Assembly: GCA_964604955.1 (NCBI GenBank)
Contig: CAZSBE010000001.1
Coordinates: forward strand, 5,825-69,824
DNA length: 64,000 nt
Direction: 5' to 3'
Origin: JALGWA01 sp964604955
GTDB lineage: Bacteria > Arandabacterota > Arandabacteria > Arandabacterales > JALGWA01
In this document: in pieces, positions 42,668 to 51,662 of the stretch
How the letters are laid out: each line of letters starts with the position of its first letter
How positions within the stretch are numbered: the stretch's first letter is position 1
Notes under the pieces: generated by a model
Database searches by the model: none
Seen by the model: the letters and a program-made list of their open reading frames with translations, nothing else
Told to the model about the DNA's origin: nothing
Made by a program: the position numbers and the translations under genes

Positions 42668-44461
42668 TCAGCGTTGCAGCACGACCTTCCCGGTCGCCGT
42701 TTTCTCACCCTGGCGGGCGACCACGAAATAGACGCCGGCGGCGACCCGGACGCCCCTCTCATTATCACCGTCCCACGTAAGCCTGACGGGTGCGGCTCCG
42801 GGCTCGCCCCGGAAGAGAGTCTTCACGCGCCGGCCCTTGACCGAGTAGACTGCGACCTCCGCGGCGCCTGTGCCCGCGGGGGCGAACTCGATCCGGACGG
42901 CCTCCCCCGTGGGGTTGGGCCCGACCGACAGGAGGGGCTCGTCTACGGGCCCGGCAACCTGAACGCCAGCCAGCCAGACCGGGTAGAACCTGTAGGAGAA
43001 GGCCAGCGTGCGGGCCCGGCTTATTATCCGCCCAGCGACGTTCCTGCCGGGCTCTCCGGGCATGTATCTATGCGGAATGGCGGGATAGGACCTCGCTATC
43101 TCTGCTACCATCTCGGCCTTAAGGGCCGCGGTCCCATAATGGCCGGCATTGAAGTCGTCGGCCGACAGGCCCAGCACCTCCAGCATGTCGGTATACGCCT
43201 GCTGGGGGATGGAGTCCTCGGCCGATATGATATGTCCCTGTACGTCGTGGTACTTGTCACGCACGACGTCGTACTGGTCCCGGTTGTCAAACCCCAGCAC
43301 GAATACCGAGAACTCGTCATCCTCCGACCTCGTGCGGCCGAGGATTCTCAGCGTCGGAAGCACCTCGGTTGAGACGGTTGTTATGTCCCTCCAGGCGCGG
43401 CATCCCCCGGAAGGGCGCGAGAACACCCGGATGAGGTCCGTGGGCGTTCCGTCCGCGAGCGACGAGTCGGTGAAAGCGAGCTTGTTTATGTAGTCGAGAG
43501 ATGACGTCGTCGTGATCTCGTAGAACTGCGAGAAGAACTCCACGCCGGCGGGAGGCGGGCACGGCTGCGTACTGTAAACCAGCGCTTCTACGTAACCCGA
43601 GTTGACAATGGAGTCGAACGTGATGGCCACTTCGCCGGGAACGACTTCTATGGTGACGCTGTCCCCCGGCTCAGTGGGCTCCTGGTATGCGGCCAGGAAT
43701 TCGAAAATGCGGATGCTGTCCAGGGTGCTTGCGACATAGAGCTCATCCCCCACAAAAGCTATGCTCTGGGGAGACATGCCCGCCAGCCCGTCCACGTAGT
43801 GGGTGTCGACGTACGCTCCGGCCGTGGTCATCTCGAATATCCTGGTCGAGTCCGAACTGCTCGCGACGAAGAGATTGCCGTCGTGCATCGCCATGGCGGA
43901 GAGGCTGTAGGCGAAAGCGATCGGGATGGTGCTGTATATGACGCCGTCGGTGTCCATTATATGCAGCACGTCGCCTTCCATGTCGGCGACCCAGAGCGTG
44001 TCGTTGCGCTCCACTATGCCCACCGGCAGGTTCACGCCGGTCGTATGGAAGCTGTTCTGTATGTAGAGCGTGTCCTTGTTCCAGGTCACAAACATGATCT
44101 CGCCGCATTCGTCCGTGAGCCAGTAGTCATTGGCGTCGTGGTACTCGCCGGAGGAAAGATAGGGGCCTTCGGCGCCGCAGTTGGGCGGGGTCAGCGTGAA
44201 CTCGTCCTCCCAGATCACGTGCCCGTCACCGGGGCGGACATTGTGGAGGAAGGACCGCCCCATGTACGCGTCGCACTGGCTGGTAACGAACAGCGTCACA
44301 GGTCCGACCTGGGGCCGGCGTTCGGCCATTCCCGTAATCTTGCTGAGCCCGAGGTTACAGCCGTCGGGTGCGGGTATCTTGCGCACCAGCTTGAAATCCG
44401 CATGTGATGCAGAAATTAGAAGCAGGATGGTTACCAATAACAGGACTGCAACTCGTTTCAC
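42668..44461 (-). CDS. Large secreted protein with C-terminal sorting domain (paralogue of 15667-18087)
   Basis: 597 residues. GTG start with GGAGG 7 bp upstream, signal peptide (MKRVAVLLLVTILLLISASHA), then DFKLVRKIPAPDGCN, parallel to DFQLIRKIPAPEMAC in the 15667 protein. Shared order: propeller-like NHL-type region (GDGHVIWEDEFT; SPQSIAFVGDELYVAS), VTIEVVPGEVAITFDSIVNSG, FSVFVLGFDNRDQY, QGHIISAEDSIPQQ, PHRYMPGEPGRNVAGRIISRA and a type-A sorting domain (GPNPTGEAVRIEFAPAGTG, VAVYSVKGRRVKTL, LTWDGDNERGVRV, GVYFVVARQ, KVVLQR). Good promoter and intrinsic terminator, so a monocistronic unit. Function unknown; sensing or binding at the cell surface is plausible. Confidence 0.82.
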   Translation of the reverse strand: MKRVAVLLLVTILLLISASHADFKLVRKIPAPDGCNLGLSKITGMAERRPQVGPVTLFVTSQCDAYMGRSFLHNVRPGDGHVIWEDEFTLTPPNCGAEGPYLSSGEYHDANDYWLTDECGEIMFVTWNKDTLYIQNSFHTTGVNLPVGIVERNDTLWVADMEGDVLHIMDTDGVIYSTIPIAFAYSLSAMAMHDGNLFVASSSDSTRIFEMTTAGAYVDTHYVDGLAGMSPQSIAFVGDELYVASTLDSIRIFEFLAAYQEPTEPGDSVTIEVVPGEVAITFDSIVNSGYVEALVYSTQPCPPPAGVEFFSQFYEITTTSSLDYINKLAFTDSSLADGTPTDLIRVFSRPSGGCRAWRDITTVSTEVLPTLRILGRTRSEDDEFSVFVLGFDNRDQYDVVRDKYHDVQGHIISAEDSIPQQAYTDMLEVLGLSADDFNAGHYGTAALKAEMVAEIARSYPAIPHRYMPGEPGRNVAGRIISRARTLAFSYRFYPVWLAGVQVAGPVDEPLLSVGPNPTGEAVRIEFAPAGTGAAEVAVYSVKGRRVKTLFRGEPGAAPVRLTWDGDNERGVRVAAGVYFVVARQGEKTATGKVVLQR

Positions 44462-44491
44462 CTTCGCACCTCCGGATGGTTGACTTATTAC

Positions 44492-44520
44492 ATTTTACCA
44501 CAAGAGCGGGAGCCATTCAA
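44492..44520 (-). promoter_or_regulatory. Promoter of the 42668 secreted protein gene
   Basis: On the minus strand TTGAAT (44520-44515), 17-bp spacer, TAAAAT (44497-44492). Confidence 0.65.
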
Positions 44521-44598
44521 GGAGCACATTGGGGGCCGGGGGGCGTGCCGCCCTCCGGAAGTCAACCTGGCAGGGTGAGACTCACCCTAGCGCGTGCC

Positions 44599-44778
<180 letters not shown>

Positions 44779-44972
44779 ATCAGGACCTTTCCTCTCACTC
44801 CAGATTAGATGCCCCCTGTCCTCTACAGGATACCATGTTTCGACATTTTGTTCCAGCCCGGGATGGTCTTGCCCTTAAGTCGGGCGACTGCCGTGCCGAT
44901 TTCCAGTCTGAAGGGGGGGCGCCAGGTCTCTCCCCGTTTATCCGGGTCGGAACCCTTTGGATAGGATTGATC

Positions 44973-46007
44973 ATGGACCAGTCGAGACAGGGAGGCGGTT
45001 CGGTAGGCACGGTGAAGCCCGCGCCTCAGGACCACAAGACCACCCTGCCAACGGAACTCCTGCCACGGTGTCTCTATCTTGAGATAACCGACAAGTGCAA
45101 CATGAACTGCCCCATGTGCATCACGCGCGCGTACAGGGAACACCGTCCCGATCCCCTCTTGAGCAGGTCCGAGATCAGGGGGCTTCTGCTGGACCCGGTC
45201 AGCGCCTGGGGAGGGCAGCACCTCGTGATCTCAGGCGGTGAACCCATGCTTTCACCCATTCTCGAGGACGTTCTGCGCGACGCGGTGAGCCGGGATTTGA
45301 ACGTGACTTTCGCGACCAACATCCTGGAGGAGTCGCTGCACACGTTTGACGACATCTTCAAGATTCTGAACGACGCGCGTCACGGTTTCCAGTTCTCCTT
45401 TGACTCGGTTGACCAGCTGGAGATGAATCACATCCGCGGCAAGGACGTGCATGCCGCTGTCCTGAGGAATGCATGGAAGATCGCGAAGCTGCGGGACAGG
45501 AACCGCTACAGGACGCGGCTCTTCGCGCAGATCGTCCTGCAGGAGCTGAACATGGACTCCATATTCAGGACGCTGGACTTCCTGCTTGAGGAAATCGGCG
45601 TGGACGTATGCATTGTGCAGCCGGAAGTCAAGTACGCGGAGGTCACCCGGAGAACTCTTAAGAAGCAGAAGCCGTTGGAATACAGCCCTGACTTCAGGTC
45701 GAAGATGCTCGATACGGCCAGGCAGCTCTTCACACTGGCCTCAACGGACAGGCGCATAAAGATAGAGGGCGACGGCTACGCCAACTGGGAGAAGTTCCTG
45801 ACCAATCCGCTGGAGATCAAGGGGCCGTGTAACAGCAGGAACATGATCATGGTCGGGCCGTACGGAGACCTCAGGGGGTGCCTGTTCAGCCCCGTCCTGG
45901 CGAATATCAGGAAGATCGGCCTGATGGAGTACCTGCAGTCCAAACGCTATCAGGAGTTTCTCAAGCTGGCACAGGTCTGCAAGATCTGCATCAACGGCTG
46001 CGCCTAA
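44973..46007 (+). CDS. Radical SAM protein with SPASM-like C terminus
   Basis: 344 residues from the ATG at 44973 (AGGA 7 bp upstream; an ATG at 44835 would add a region with no family likeness). Radical SAM motif ITDKCNMNCPMCITRAY (CxxxCxxC binding a 4Fe-4S cluster), GGEP motif HLVISGGEPMLSPIL, strand-helix repeats, and a C-terminal cysteine set (GPCNSRNMIMVGPYGDLRGC, in part, then CKICINGC) able to hold auxiliary clusters like SPASM/twitch domains. It probably modifies a peptide or cofactor; target unknown, and no precursor peptide gene is adjacent. Its stop interleaves with that of the convergent nuclease gene. Confidence 0.85.
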   Translation: MDQSRQGGGSVGTVKPAPQDHKTTLPTELLPRCLYLEITDKCNMNCPMCITRAYREHRPDPLLSRSEIRGLLLDPVSAWGGQHLVISGGEPMLSPILEDVLRDAVSRDLNVTFATNILEESLHTFDDIFKILNDARHGFQFSFDSVDQLEMNHIRGKDVHAAVLRNAWKIAKLRDRNRYRTRLFAQIVLQELNMDSIFRTLDFLLEEIGVDVCIVQPEVKYAEVTRRTLKKQKPLEYSPDFRSKMLDTARQLFTLASTDRRIKIEGDGYANWEKFLTNPLEIKGPCNSRNMIMVGPYGDLRGCLFSPVLANIRKIGLMEYLQSKRYQEFLKLAQVCKICINGCA

Positions 46008-47413
46008 TCCAGCTCGAACTCGTCCCCGTATGCCGGGGCCGTGGCCTTCCAGCCTTTCTTCTCGGCGACGAGCCCGGCATAATGCAACGCAGCTTCCTCC
46101 TCGCCGTGCGTAACGAAGACGTGCCTGGGCGGCTTCTTGATGGACGACAGCCAGCTCAGAAGCTCGTCCCTGTCTGCATGAGATGAGAACCCGTCGATTT
46201 TAACGATTCGCGCCCTCACCGGCTTGTTCTGTCCGAGTACTCTCACCTCTTCGGCCCCGTCTACTATGAGTCTGCCCAGGGTCCCCCTGGCCTGGTAACC
46301 CACGAACAGCACGGTGCTCTCGGGCCTCGATATGTTGGCCGCGAGGTGGTGCTTTATCCTCCCTCCCGAGCACATCCCGGAGCCCGCGATGATAACGATG
46401 GTTCCCTTGATGTTGTTGATGGCCTTGGAGTCGTGAACCGTTGTCACAAACTTGAGACTCGGGAACTTGAAAGGCGAGTTGCCCTCCCTGACGAGCTTCG
46501 ACATCTCCTCGTCATAGAGCTCGGGATAGTGCTCGAATACGTCTGTGACCTTCGCGGCCATCGGGCTGTCGAGGAACACCATGGTGTGAGGAATGCAATC
46601 GGCCATGAGCAGCGTGTTGAGGCGATAGAGCACTTCCTGCGCCCTTTCGATGGCGAAGCTCGGGATCGCGACATTGCCGCCGCGCTCGCGCGTCGATTTG
46701 ATGACGTCGCAGAGTTTATCGTCGATGACTTCATCGCTGTCTTCGTGAAGCCGGTCGCCGTACGTCGACTCCGTTATGACGTAATCGGCCTGGTCGAAGC
46801 AGGTGGGATCTCTGAGAATTGGCTTGTTCGGGCGGCCCACGTCGCCTGAGAAGAGGATGGTTGTGGGTCTGCCGCTCTGCTTGACCGTGACCTTGATCAT
46901 CGCCGACCCGAGGATGTGGCCGGCGTCATGGAAGCTGGCCTCGATACCGCCCGCGACCTCGACGTCCTCCCCGTAGGCGGCGTCTGAGAAGAGAGGCAGG
47001 GTGTTCTTCACGTCCTGCTCGTCATAGAGGGGAGTGTAGGGATGCGGTCCTTCCCGTCCCTCAGTCATATGTCTCTTCTTCTTGAATTCCATGTCCTCGG
47101 TGAGGATGTTCGCCGAGTCCAGGAGCGCGATGCCGGCGATATCGGCCGTGGCCGCCGTCGCGATTATTTTACCCTCGAACCCGTTCCTGACCAGCCTGGG
47201 AAGATAGCCGGAATGATCGAGGTGGGCATGGGTGAGGAGCACGGCATCAATGGAGTCCGGGGGGACCGGAAACGGGTCCCAGTTTCTGTCACTGAGGTCC
47301 CGCTCCTGATACATCCCGCAGTCGACAAGCACCCTCATGTCCCCGGCATCAAGCAGATATCTTGAACCGGTTACGTTCCTGGCTGCTCCGAGGAATCGCA
47401 GCTTCATACTCAT
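46004..47413 (-). CDS. Metallo-beta-lactamase/beta-CASP RNA-processing exonuclease-like protein
   Basis: 469 residues. MBL motifs: LLTHAHLDHSGYLPRL (HxHxDH), HDAGHILGSAM, LFSGDVGRP, and a beta-CASP domain with ITESTYGDRLH, NVAIPSFAIERAQEVLY, FLDSPMAAKVTDVF, GSGMCSGGRI and IDGFSSHADRDELLSWL. This is the CPSF-73/RNase J-like ribonuclease group with the RNA-specificity C terminus. Zinc-dependent; likely cytosolic RNA processing. Start at 47413 behind GGGAGACCCCGA; earlier in-frame starts lack a site. Confidence 0.9.
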   Translation of the reverse strand: MSMKLRFLGAARNVTGSRYLLDAGDMRVLVDCGMYQERDLSDRNWDPFPVPPDSIDAVLLTHAHLDHSGYLPRLVRNGFEGKIIATAATADIAGIALLDSANILTEDMEFKKKRHMTEGREGPHPYTPLYDEQDVKNTLPLFSDAAYGEDVEVAGGIEASFHDAGHILGSAMIKVTVKQSGRPTTILFSGDVGRPNKPILRDPTCFDQADYVITESTYGDRLHEDSDEVIDDKLCDVIKSTRERGGNVAIPSFAIERAQEVLYRLNTLLMADCIPHTMVFLDSPMAAKVTDVFEHYPELYDEEMSKLVREGNSPFKFPSLKFVTTVHDSKAINNIKGTIVIIAGSGMCSGGRIKHHLAANISRPESTVLFVGYQARGTLGRLIVDGAEEVRVLGQNKPVRARIVKIDGFSSHADRDELLSWLSSIKKPPRHVFVTHGEEEAALHYAGLVAEKKGWKATAPAYGDEFELD

Positions 47414-47432
47414 TCGGGGTCTCCCTTCGTTT

Positions 47433-49376
47433 CTATCGTCCTGGCCTAGGTCTCGAAAACCGCGTGGCCGAGTCCCGTGCACCCACATCATGGCCCATGG
47501 CCTCCAGCCTGTCCAGCGCGCGGTCGATATTAGCTATGACGTCGTCCCCGGGTCCGAGGCGCCTGCAGGTCAGGAGTTCGTCGATGCCCCGCTGGACTTC
47601 TCCCGCGTCGATGAGGGCCAGGCCGTAGAAGTAGTGGTAAACCGGCTTCTCCGGGTGATACCTGGTGCCGTCGCGCGACACCTGGTACAGATCGCCATAC
47701 CTTCCCAGCCTGTGAAGCAGAAGCACCAGGTTCCGGCGGGCGCCCTCTATCTCCGGTTGCCGCTCCAGCACCTCTCTGTACAGCCGGATGGCATGCTCGG
47801 TGTCGCCCCTTTCATCGTAAAGGTCCGCGGCGAGCGACATCAGGCGCGGGTTATAGGATAGTGACGTCCCTTTCTCTATGATTGCGACGGCTTCGTCCAG
47901 GTCGCCGCGATTGCGGTAATGTTGCGCGAGAACCTCATATGCATAGGGGGCCCGCGTCAGGTCGTATTCCAGCATGGCCTCGAAGCGGCGGGCCGAACGG
48001 CCGGGGTCCGCGTTGACGCCGACCCATGCGAGCGCCAGCACCGCGCTCATGACGGCGGCCGGGGCGGTCAGCCTCTCAGACAGCCGGCGGCCTCCTGCGC
48101 GCAACGCGCTTCCGACAATCACGAGGGCCAGCGGCACCAGTCCCAGGGCGGTTATGGAAAAGAGGTCCCAGTCCCTTGCCATCCCCAGGTCGGGCTTGAA
48201 GACGAAGAGGAAGATCAGGCACGGCAGAAGAACGAGCAGCAGGAAGTGGAGCCGGGCATCGGGGTTGCGGGGCCGTGTCCGCGCCAGGGCCGCAGCCACG
48301 AGAACCGCCGGCAGCACCAGCACGAGTTCGTTGGCGATGTCCGCCAGGTGTGACGGGCTGAGAGCGCCGAAGACTTCCTCGCTGGCGAAGACCGGCAGGA
48401 AGTGCCTCCCGTACCGTGTCAGCACGGCGAAGAGGTACGTTCCGGCGGCTGTGACGGCCAGGAGTGCGGCGGTCAGATAGGCCGGTCCGACTCTCTCCCG
48501 GGCACGGGAATGCCGGATGAGGAGGAGCACGAAAGACGGCAGAAGCAGAAGGCCCTGGATATGCATGAAGACGGCCAGAATAAGGCAGGCGAAGACCGCT
48601 GGAATAAACCGGCCCTTGCCGCTTTCCATATAGACAAGCCCCGAGAGCACGTAGAGCGCGCCGAAGAATAGCAGCGGCGTGTAGTTTTCGACATAGCCGA
48701 AGAAAAGTTCCATGGCGCCCGAAGTCATTATGAGGGTGACGGTCCAGACCGCCATAGCGCCCGGCCGCGGCTTCGCCATGACGGCGCGCAGCATAACATA
48801 GACAAGGACCCCGCCGAGCAGGCAGTTGAGGAACCTGATCCCGTCAACGGCCGGGGCGCCGAAGGCCTCGAGCGAGATGCGTGCTGCGTAATGGTAGAGC
48901 AGGGCCGTTCCCCTTGCGATGGACTCATGCAGCAGGATGATGCGCGGACTGCTGACTATCAGCGCGTAGTCGGGGTGGAAAGCGTGTTCGAAATTGCTGG
49001 CGACCAGTCGCGCATCGCCGAGCAGCAGCGTGGAGGACCTCAGGAGCCAGAAGACTGCGACCGACGCGGCCGCGGCCGCGAGCGCCGCGACGTTCCGGAG
49101 CCTGCCTTGCGGAGGGAGGCGGTCTGCGGCCCGGGACAGCGCCCCGTAAACACCCCTGGAAACCGGCGGTGTCAGGGCGGCGCAGAGCAGCGCGAGCGCG
49201 GCCAACCGGATGTACAAAGGGTAGAACGCGAGGTGATTGATGCCCCATAGGCGTTTCCCGGGGAGGAAGGACGCGGCGGCGATTAGAGCGAATGTCGCGC
49301 CCATGGCGGCCACAGGCAGCCTGTCCGGCCGGCCTCCGGTTGCCGCTGACTCCGCATCTTGGTCCGGGGATAACAT
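47433..49376 (-). CDS. Multi-spanning membrane protein with C-terminal TPR domain
   Basis: 647 residues: about ten to twelve transmembrane helices (ATFALIAAASFLPGKRLWG onward) then, from about 470, TPR repeats (YEVLAQHYRNRGDLDEAVAII, RLMSLAADLYDERGDTEHAI, VYHYFYGLALIDAGEVQRGI). The architecture (multipass glycosyltransferase-like or polymerase-like region plus TPR) is like the GT39-like protein at 3410, but I do not see convincing catalytic motifs. A TATAAT lies 7 bp upstream of the ATG, so the mRNA probably starts at the start codon. Confidence 0.75.
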   Translation of the reverse strand: MLSPDQDAESAATGGRPDRLPVAAMGATFALIAAASFLPGKRLWGINHLAFYPLYIRLAALALLCAALTPPVSRGVYGALSRAADRLPPQGRLRNVAALAAAAASVAVFWLLRSSTLLLGDARLVASNFEHAFHPDYALIVSSPRIILLHESIARGTALLYHYAARISLEAFGAPAVDGIRFLNCLLGGVLVYVMLRAVMAKPRPGAMAVWTVTLIMTSGAMELFFGYVENYTPLLFFGALYVLSGLVYMESGKGRFIPAVFACLILAVFMHIQGLLLLPSFVLLLIRHSRARERVGPAYLTAALLAVTAAGTYLFAVLTRYGRHFLPVFASEEVFGALSPSHLADIANELVLVLPAVLVAAALARTRPRNPDARLHFLLLVLLPCLIFLFVFKPDLGMARDWDLFSITALGLVPLALVIVGSALRAGGRRLSERLTAPAAVMSAVLALAWVGVNADPGRSARRFEAMLEYDLTRAPYAYEVLAQHYRNRGDLDEAVAIIEKGTSLSYNPRLMSLAADLYDERGDTEHAIRLYREVLERQPEIEGARRNLVLLLHRLGRYGDLYQVSRDGTRYHPEKPVYHYFYGLALIDAGEVQRGIDELLTCRRLGPGDDVIANIDRALDRLEAMGHDVGARDSATRFSRPRPGR

Positions 49377-49382
49377 GTCCCG

Positions 49383-49388
49383 ATTATA
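49383..49388 (-). promoter_or_regulatory. -10 element giving a leaderless mRNA
   Basis: Perfect TATAAT on the minus strand with the ATG 6 nt downstream, so the expected start of transcription is the A of ATG (49376). No clear -35 was found. Confidence 0.45.
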
Positions 49389-49434
49389 TAACCGCCACCT
49401 CCTGATTTCCCCAACTAAATCGCTCGAATCCGCC

Positions 49435-49463
49435 TTATCAGTAGCGATGAATTTGAGTAGAGT
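49435..49463 (+). promoter_or_regulatory. Possible promoter of the M1-like pseudopeptidase gene
   Basis: TTATCA (49435-49440), 17-bp spacer, TAGAGT (49458-49463), about 74 bp before the GTG start. Confidence 0.4.
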
Positions 49464-49536
49464 AAGCTTGAGGTATGCCGGTCATCCAAGTGCTGGCCCC
49501 CTGGGTGCCCGGTCTCAATCTCAGAGGAGGTGCCTT

Positions 49537-51462
49537 GTGACGAGGTGTATGTTCTATTGTTGTATCCTGGCGTGGGGCCTGGGTGTGTGGGCGGCGGCTG
49601 CAGCCGCAGGGCCAGCTACCGACTGTCCCCACTCGTGCGACATGCTGCACTACGGGATCACTCTCTTTGTCGACATTGCCAATGAAACGATTTCGGGGAG
49701 CACCCTTGTCAGGGCGAGGTCGGAGGAGCAGGGCCTCGAGGCCCTTGAGCTCGACTTCGTGGCGCTGACGGTGGACTCGGTCATCGCTGCGGAGGGCGCC
49801 CTGGCGTCGATGCATGACGACCGGGTGCTCAGCGTGGACCTCGGACGCCCATACGCGGCCGGCGATACTTTCGAGATCGAGGTATTCTATCACGGCCACC
49901 CCGGGAATGTCGGCGGGGACGAAATGGGGGGCTTCTACTTCGAGGGAGTCCCGAAGCGCGCCGTGCAGGTCGGGAGGACCCTCGGTGCCGCCGAGCCCTC
50001 CATGGGAAAGTACCTGTTTCCGTGCTGGGACCTGCCCTGCGACAAGGCGACAGTGGAGTTCCTCATAACGGTTCCCGGCATCGCCAATAGAGTCATATGC
50101 AACGGTGTTCTCGCGGGCGCGGTGATCGATTCGGTGGCCGGGACGGCTACTTATCACTGGGTGGAGGACTGCCCCGTAGCCACCCACCGCGTGGCCCTGC
50201 ACGCCGGCAGGTACGCGGACCTGGTGGACTCAACCTATGACTTTATCCATTACTTCGTGTACCCTCGCCAGGTCGAAACCGCAATCATCAATTTCGGGAA
50301 CGTTCATGCCATGATGGACGTGTTCGTCGAGGCCTTCGGGCCTTACCCCTTCCCCAAGTGCGCCTATGTAGCGGCCCCGCAGGCCGACGTGGGGCATCAG
50401 AACTGCATTACCTACCCGGCAAGCGCCATAACGGCGGACCACGGCAACGACTGGCATGTGGCGGACGGGCTCGCCCGCCAGTGGTGGGGGGCGTCGGTGG
50501 GCATTGCAGACTGGCGCGACGTGTGGCTCTGCGAGAGCTTCGGCAGATACGGGCAGCCCCTCTTCGAGGAGGTCGCCTACGGGAGCCAGGCCTACCACGA
50601 CTATGTGTACGAGAACCTCATGCTGCACACCTTCGCAGACGTGGACGAGACCTCACCCATATATGATCCCAATTTCCCGGGTGCCCACACCATCTATGAG
50701 AAGGGCACGGTTGTTCTGCATATGTTGAGGTACGTGCTCGGGGATTCCACTTTCTTCTCGTCGCTGCGTTCTTTCGGGAGCACCTACGCTTACGGCGTCG
50801 CGACGACTGCAGACTTCCAGAACGTCGTGGAGGCGGTGAGCGGGCTGGACCTCGGATGGTTCTTCGACGAGTGGATTTATGATTGCGGGTGGCCGGAGTA
50901 CGAGTACGCCTGGGATGCGCGCCCTGCGGGGAGCGGCTTTGAAATCGACCTCGTGATCAACCAGGTCCAGGCGGTGGGTCCGGTCTTTGAGATGCCCCTG
51001 GAAATCGGCGTGGCCACGGCCGCCGGGGACACGCTGCTGACGGTCTGGGTCCATGAGGCACATGAGCAGTTCACGCTTGGGGTCGGCGCGGAGCCGCTTG
51101 ACATAGGGCTCGACCCTAACCGCTGGGTGCTCCACCACTCGACCGAGGTCGCATATGCCGGTCTGTACCTTCCGCGTGAAATGTCAAGCGGGCTGGCGCT
51201 TGAGGCGGTTCCGAATCCGGCGCGCGCGGGAGTCTCCATTCGCTACAACATGCCCCGCCCGGAGACCGCGCGGGCCTCTATCTATGACGCCGCCGGCAGG
51301 CTGGTGGCGCGGCTTCACGATGGCGTCATGGGCCCCGGGGAAGGGGAGCTATACTGGAACGGCGCGCGCGCCAACGGAGAAATGGCTGCCCCGGGAACCT
51401 ATTTCTGCCGCGTGGTCACCTCCACGGACGCCTCGTCGGTCTGCATCGTGCTCTTGAGGTGA
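49537..51462 (+). CDS. M1 metallopeptidase-like protein with destroyed zinc site and sorting domain
   Basis: 641 residues from the GTG at 49537, behind GAGGAGG; a signal peptide follows (MFYCCILAWGLGVWAAAAAAG). The M1 fold is evident: SCDMLHYGITLFVDIANETI, FPCWDLPCDKATVEFLIT, YADLVDSTYDFIHYFVYP, DWRDVWLCESFGRYG. The zinc motif HExxH is replaced by D310-G-L-A-R314 (WHVADGLARQWWG), while the third ligand E333 remains; the substrate-binding GxMEN-like motif reads ADVGHQNC. The protein ends in a sorting domain (PNPARAGVSIRYNMPRP, ASIYDAAGRLVARL, LYWNGARANGEMAA, GTYFCRVVTS, IVLLR). Two intact relatives are at 51663 and 56708. Catalytically dead; probably a binding or structural role. Confidence 0.87.
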   Translation: MTRCMFYCCILAWGLGVWAAAAAAGPATDCPHSCDMLHYGITLFVDIANETISGSTLVRARSEEQGLEALELDFVALTVDSVIAAEGALASMHDDRVLSVDLGRPYAAGDTFEIEVFYHGHPGNVGGDEMGGFYFEGVPKRAVQVGRTLGAAEPSMGKYLFPCWDLPCDKATVEFLITVPGIANRVICNGVLAGAVIDSVAGTATYHWVEDCPVATHRVALHAGRYADLVDSTYDFIHYFVYPRQVETAIINFGNVHAMMDVFVEAFGPYPFPKCAYVAAPQADVGHQNCITYPASAITADHGNDWHVADGLARQWWGASVGIADWRDVWLCESFGRYGQPLFEEVAYGSQAYHDYVYENLMLHTFADVDETSPIYDPNFPGAHTIYEKGTVVLHMLRYVLGDSTFFSSLRSFGSTYAYGVATTADFQNVVEAVSGLDLGWFFDEWIYDCGWPEYEYAWDARPAGSGFEIDLVINQVQAVGPVFEMPLEIGVATAAGDTLLTVWVHEAHEQFTLGVGAEPLDIGLDPNRWVLHHSTEVAYAGLYLPREMSSGLALEAVPNPARAGVSIRYNMPRPETARASIYDAAGRLVARLHDGVMGPGEGELYWNGARANGEMAAPGTYFCRVVTSTDASSVCIVLLR

Positions 51463-51473
51463 GATGGCGACCC

Positions 51474-51566
51474 GGCCGGTTGTGCAATTTGAGACCTGAC
51501 CCCCTCGAATTGTCGGGCCGGTTGTGCAATTTGAGACCTGACCCCCTCGATTTGAGACCTGACCCC
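51474..51566. repeat. Tandem 21-bp-phase repeats with TTTGAGACCTGACCCC
   Basis: Three copies of TTTGAGACCTGACCCC at 51488-51503, 51530-51545 and 51551-51566, offset by 42 and 21 bp. The first two are also preceded by GGCCGGTTGTGCAA. Sequences of this type (GGGGTCAGGTCTCAA on the other strand) are known near REP-associated transposase genes and dispersed palindromic repeats. No transposase is in the window. Confidence 0.75.
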
Positions 51567-51572
51567 ATGGAA

Positions 51573-51601
51573 TTGAATGGGGCGGGGTTTTGTGGTAGAA
51601 T
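51573..51601 (+). promoter_or_regulatory. Promoter of the M1 peptidase gene at 51663
   Basis: TTGAAT (51573-51578), 17-bp spacer, extended TGG-TAGAAT (51596-51601). It lies just after the repeat cluster. Confidence 0.6.
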
Positions 51602-51662
51602 GGAAACCGGAAGTAAGCATTCAATGTCCTGGTTCCGGTCTGCGACTGAGCGGAGGTACGCA

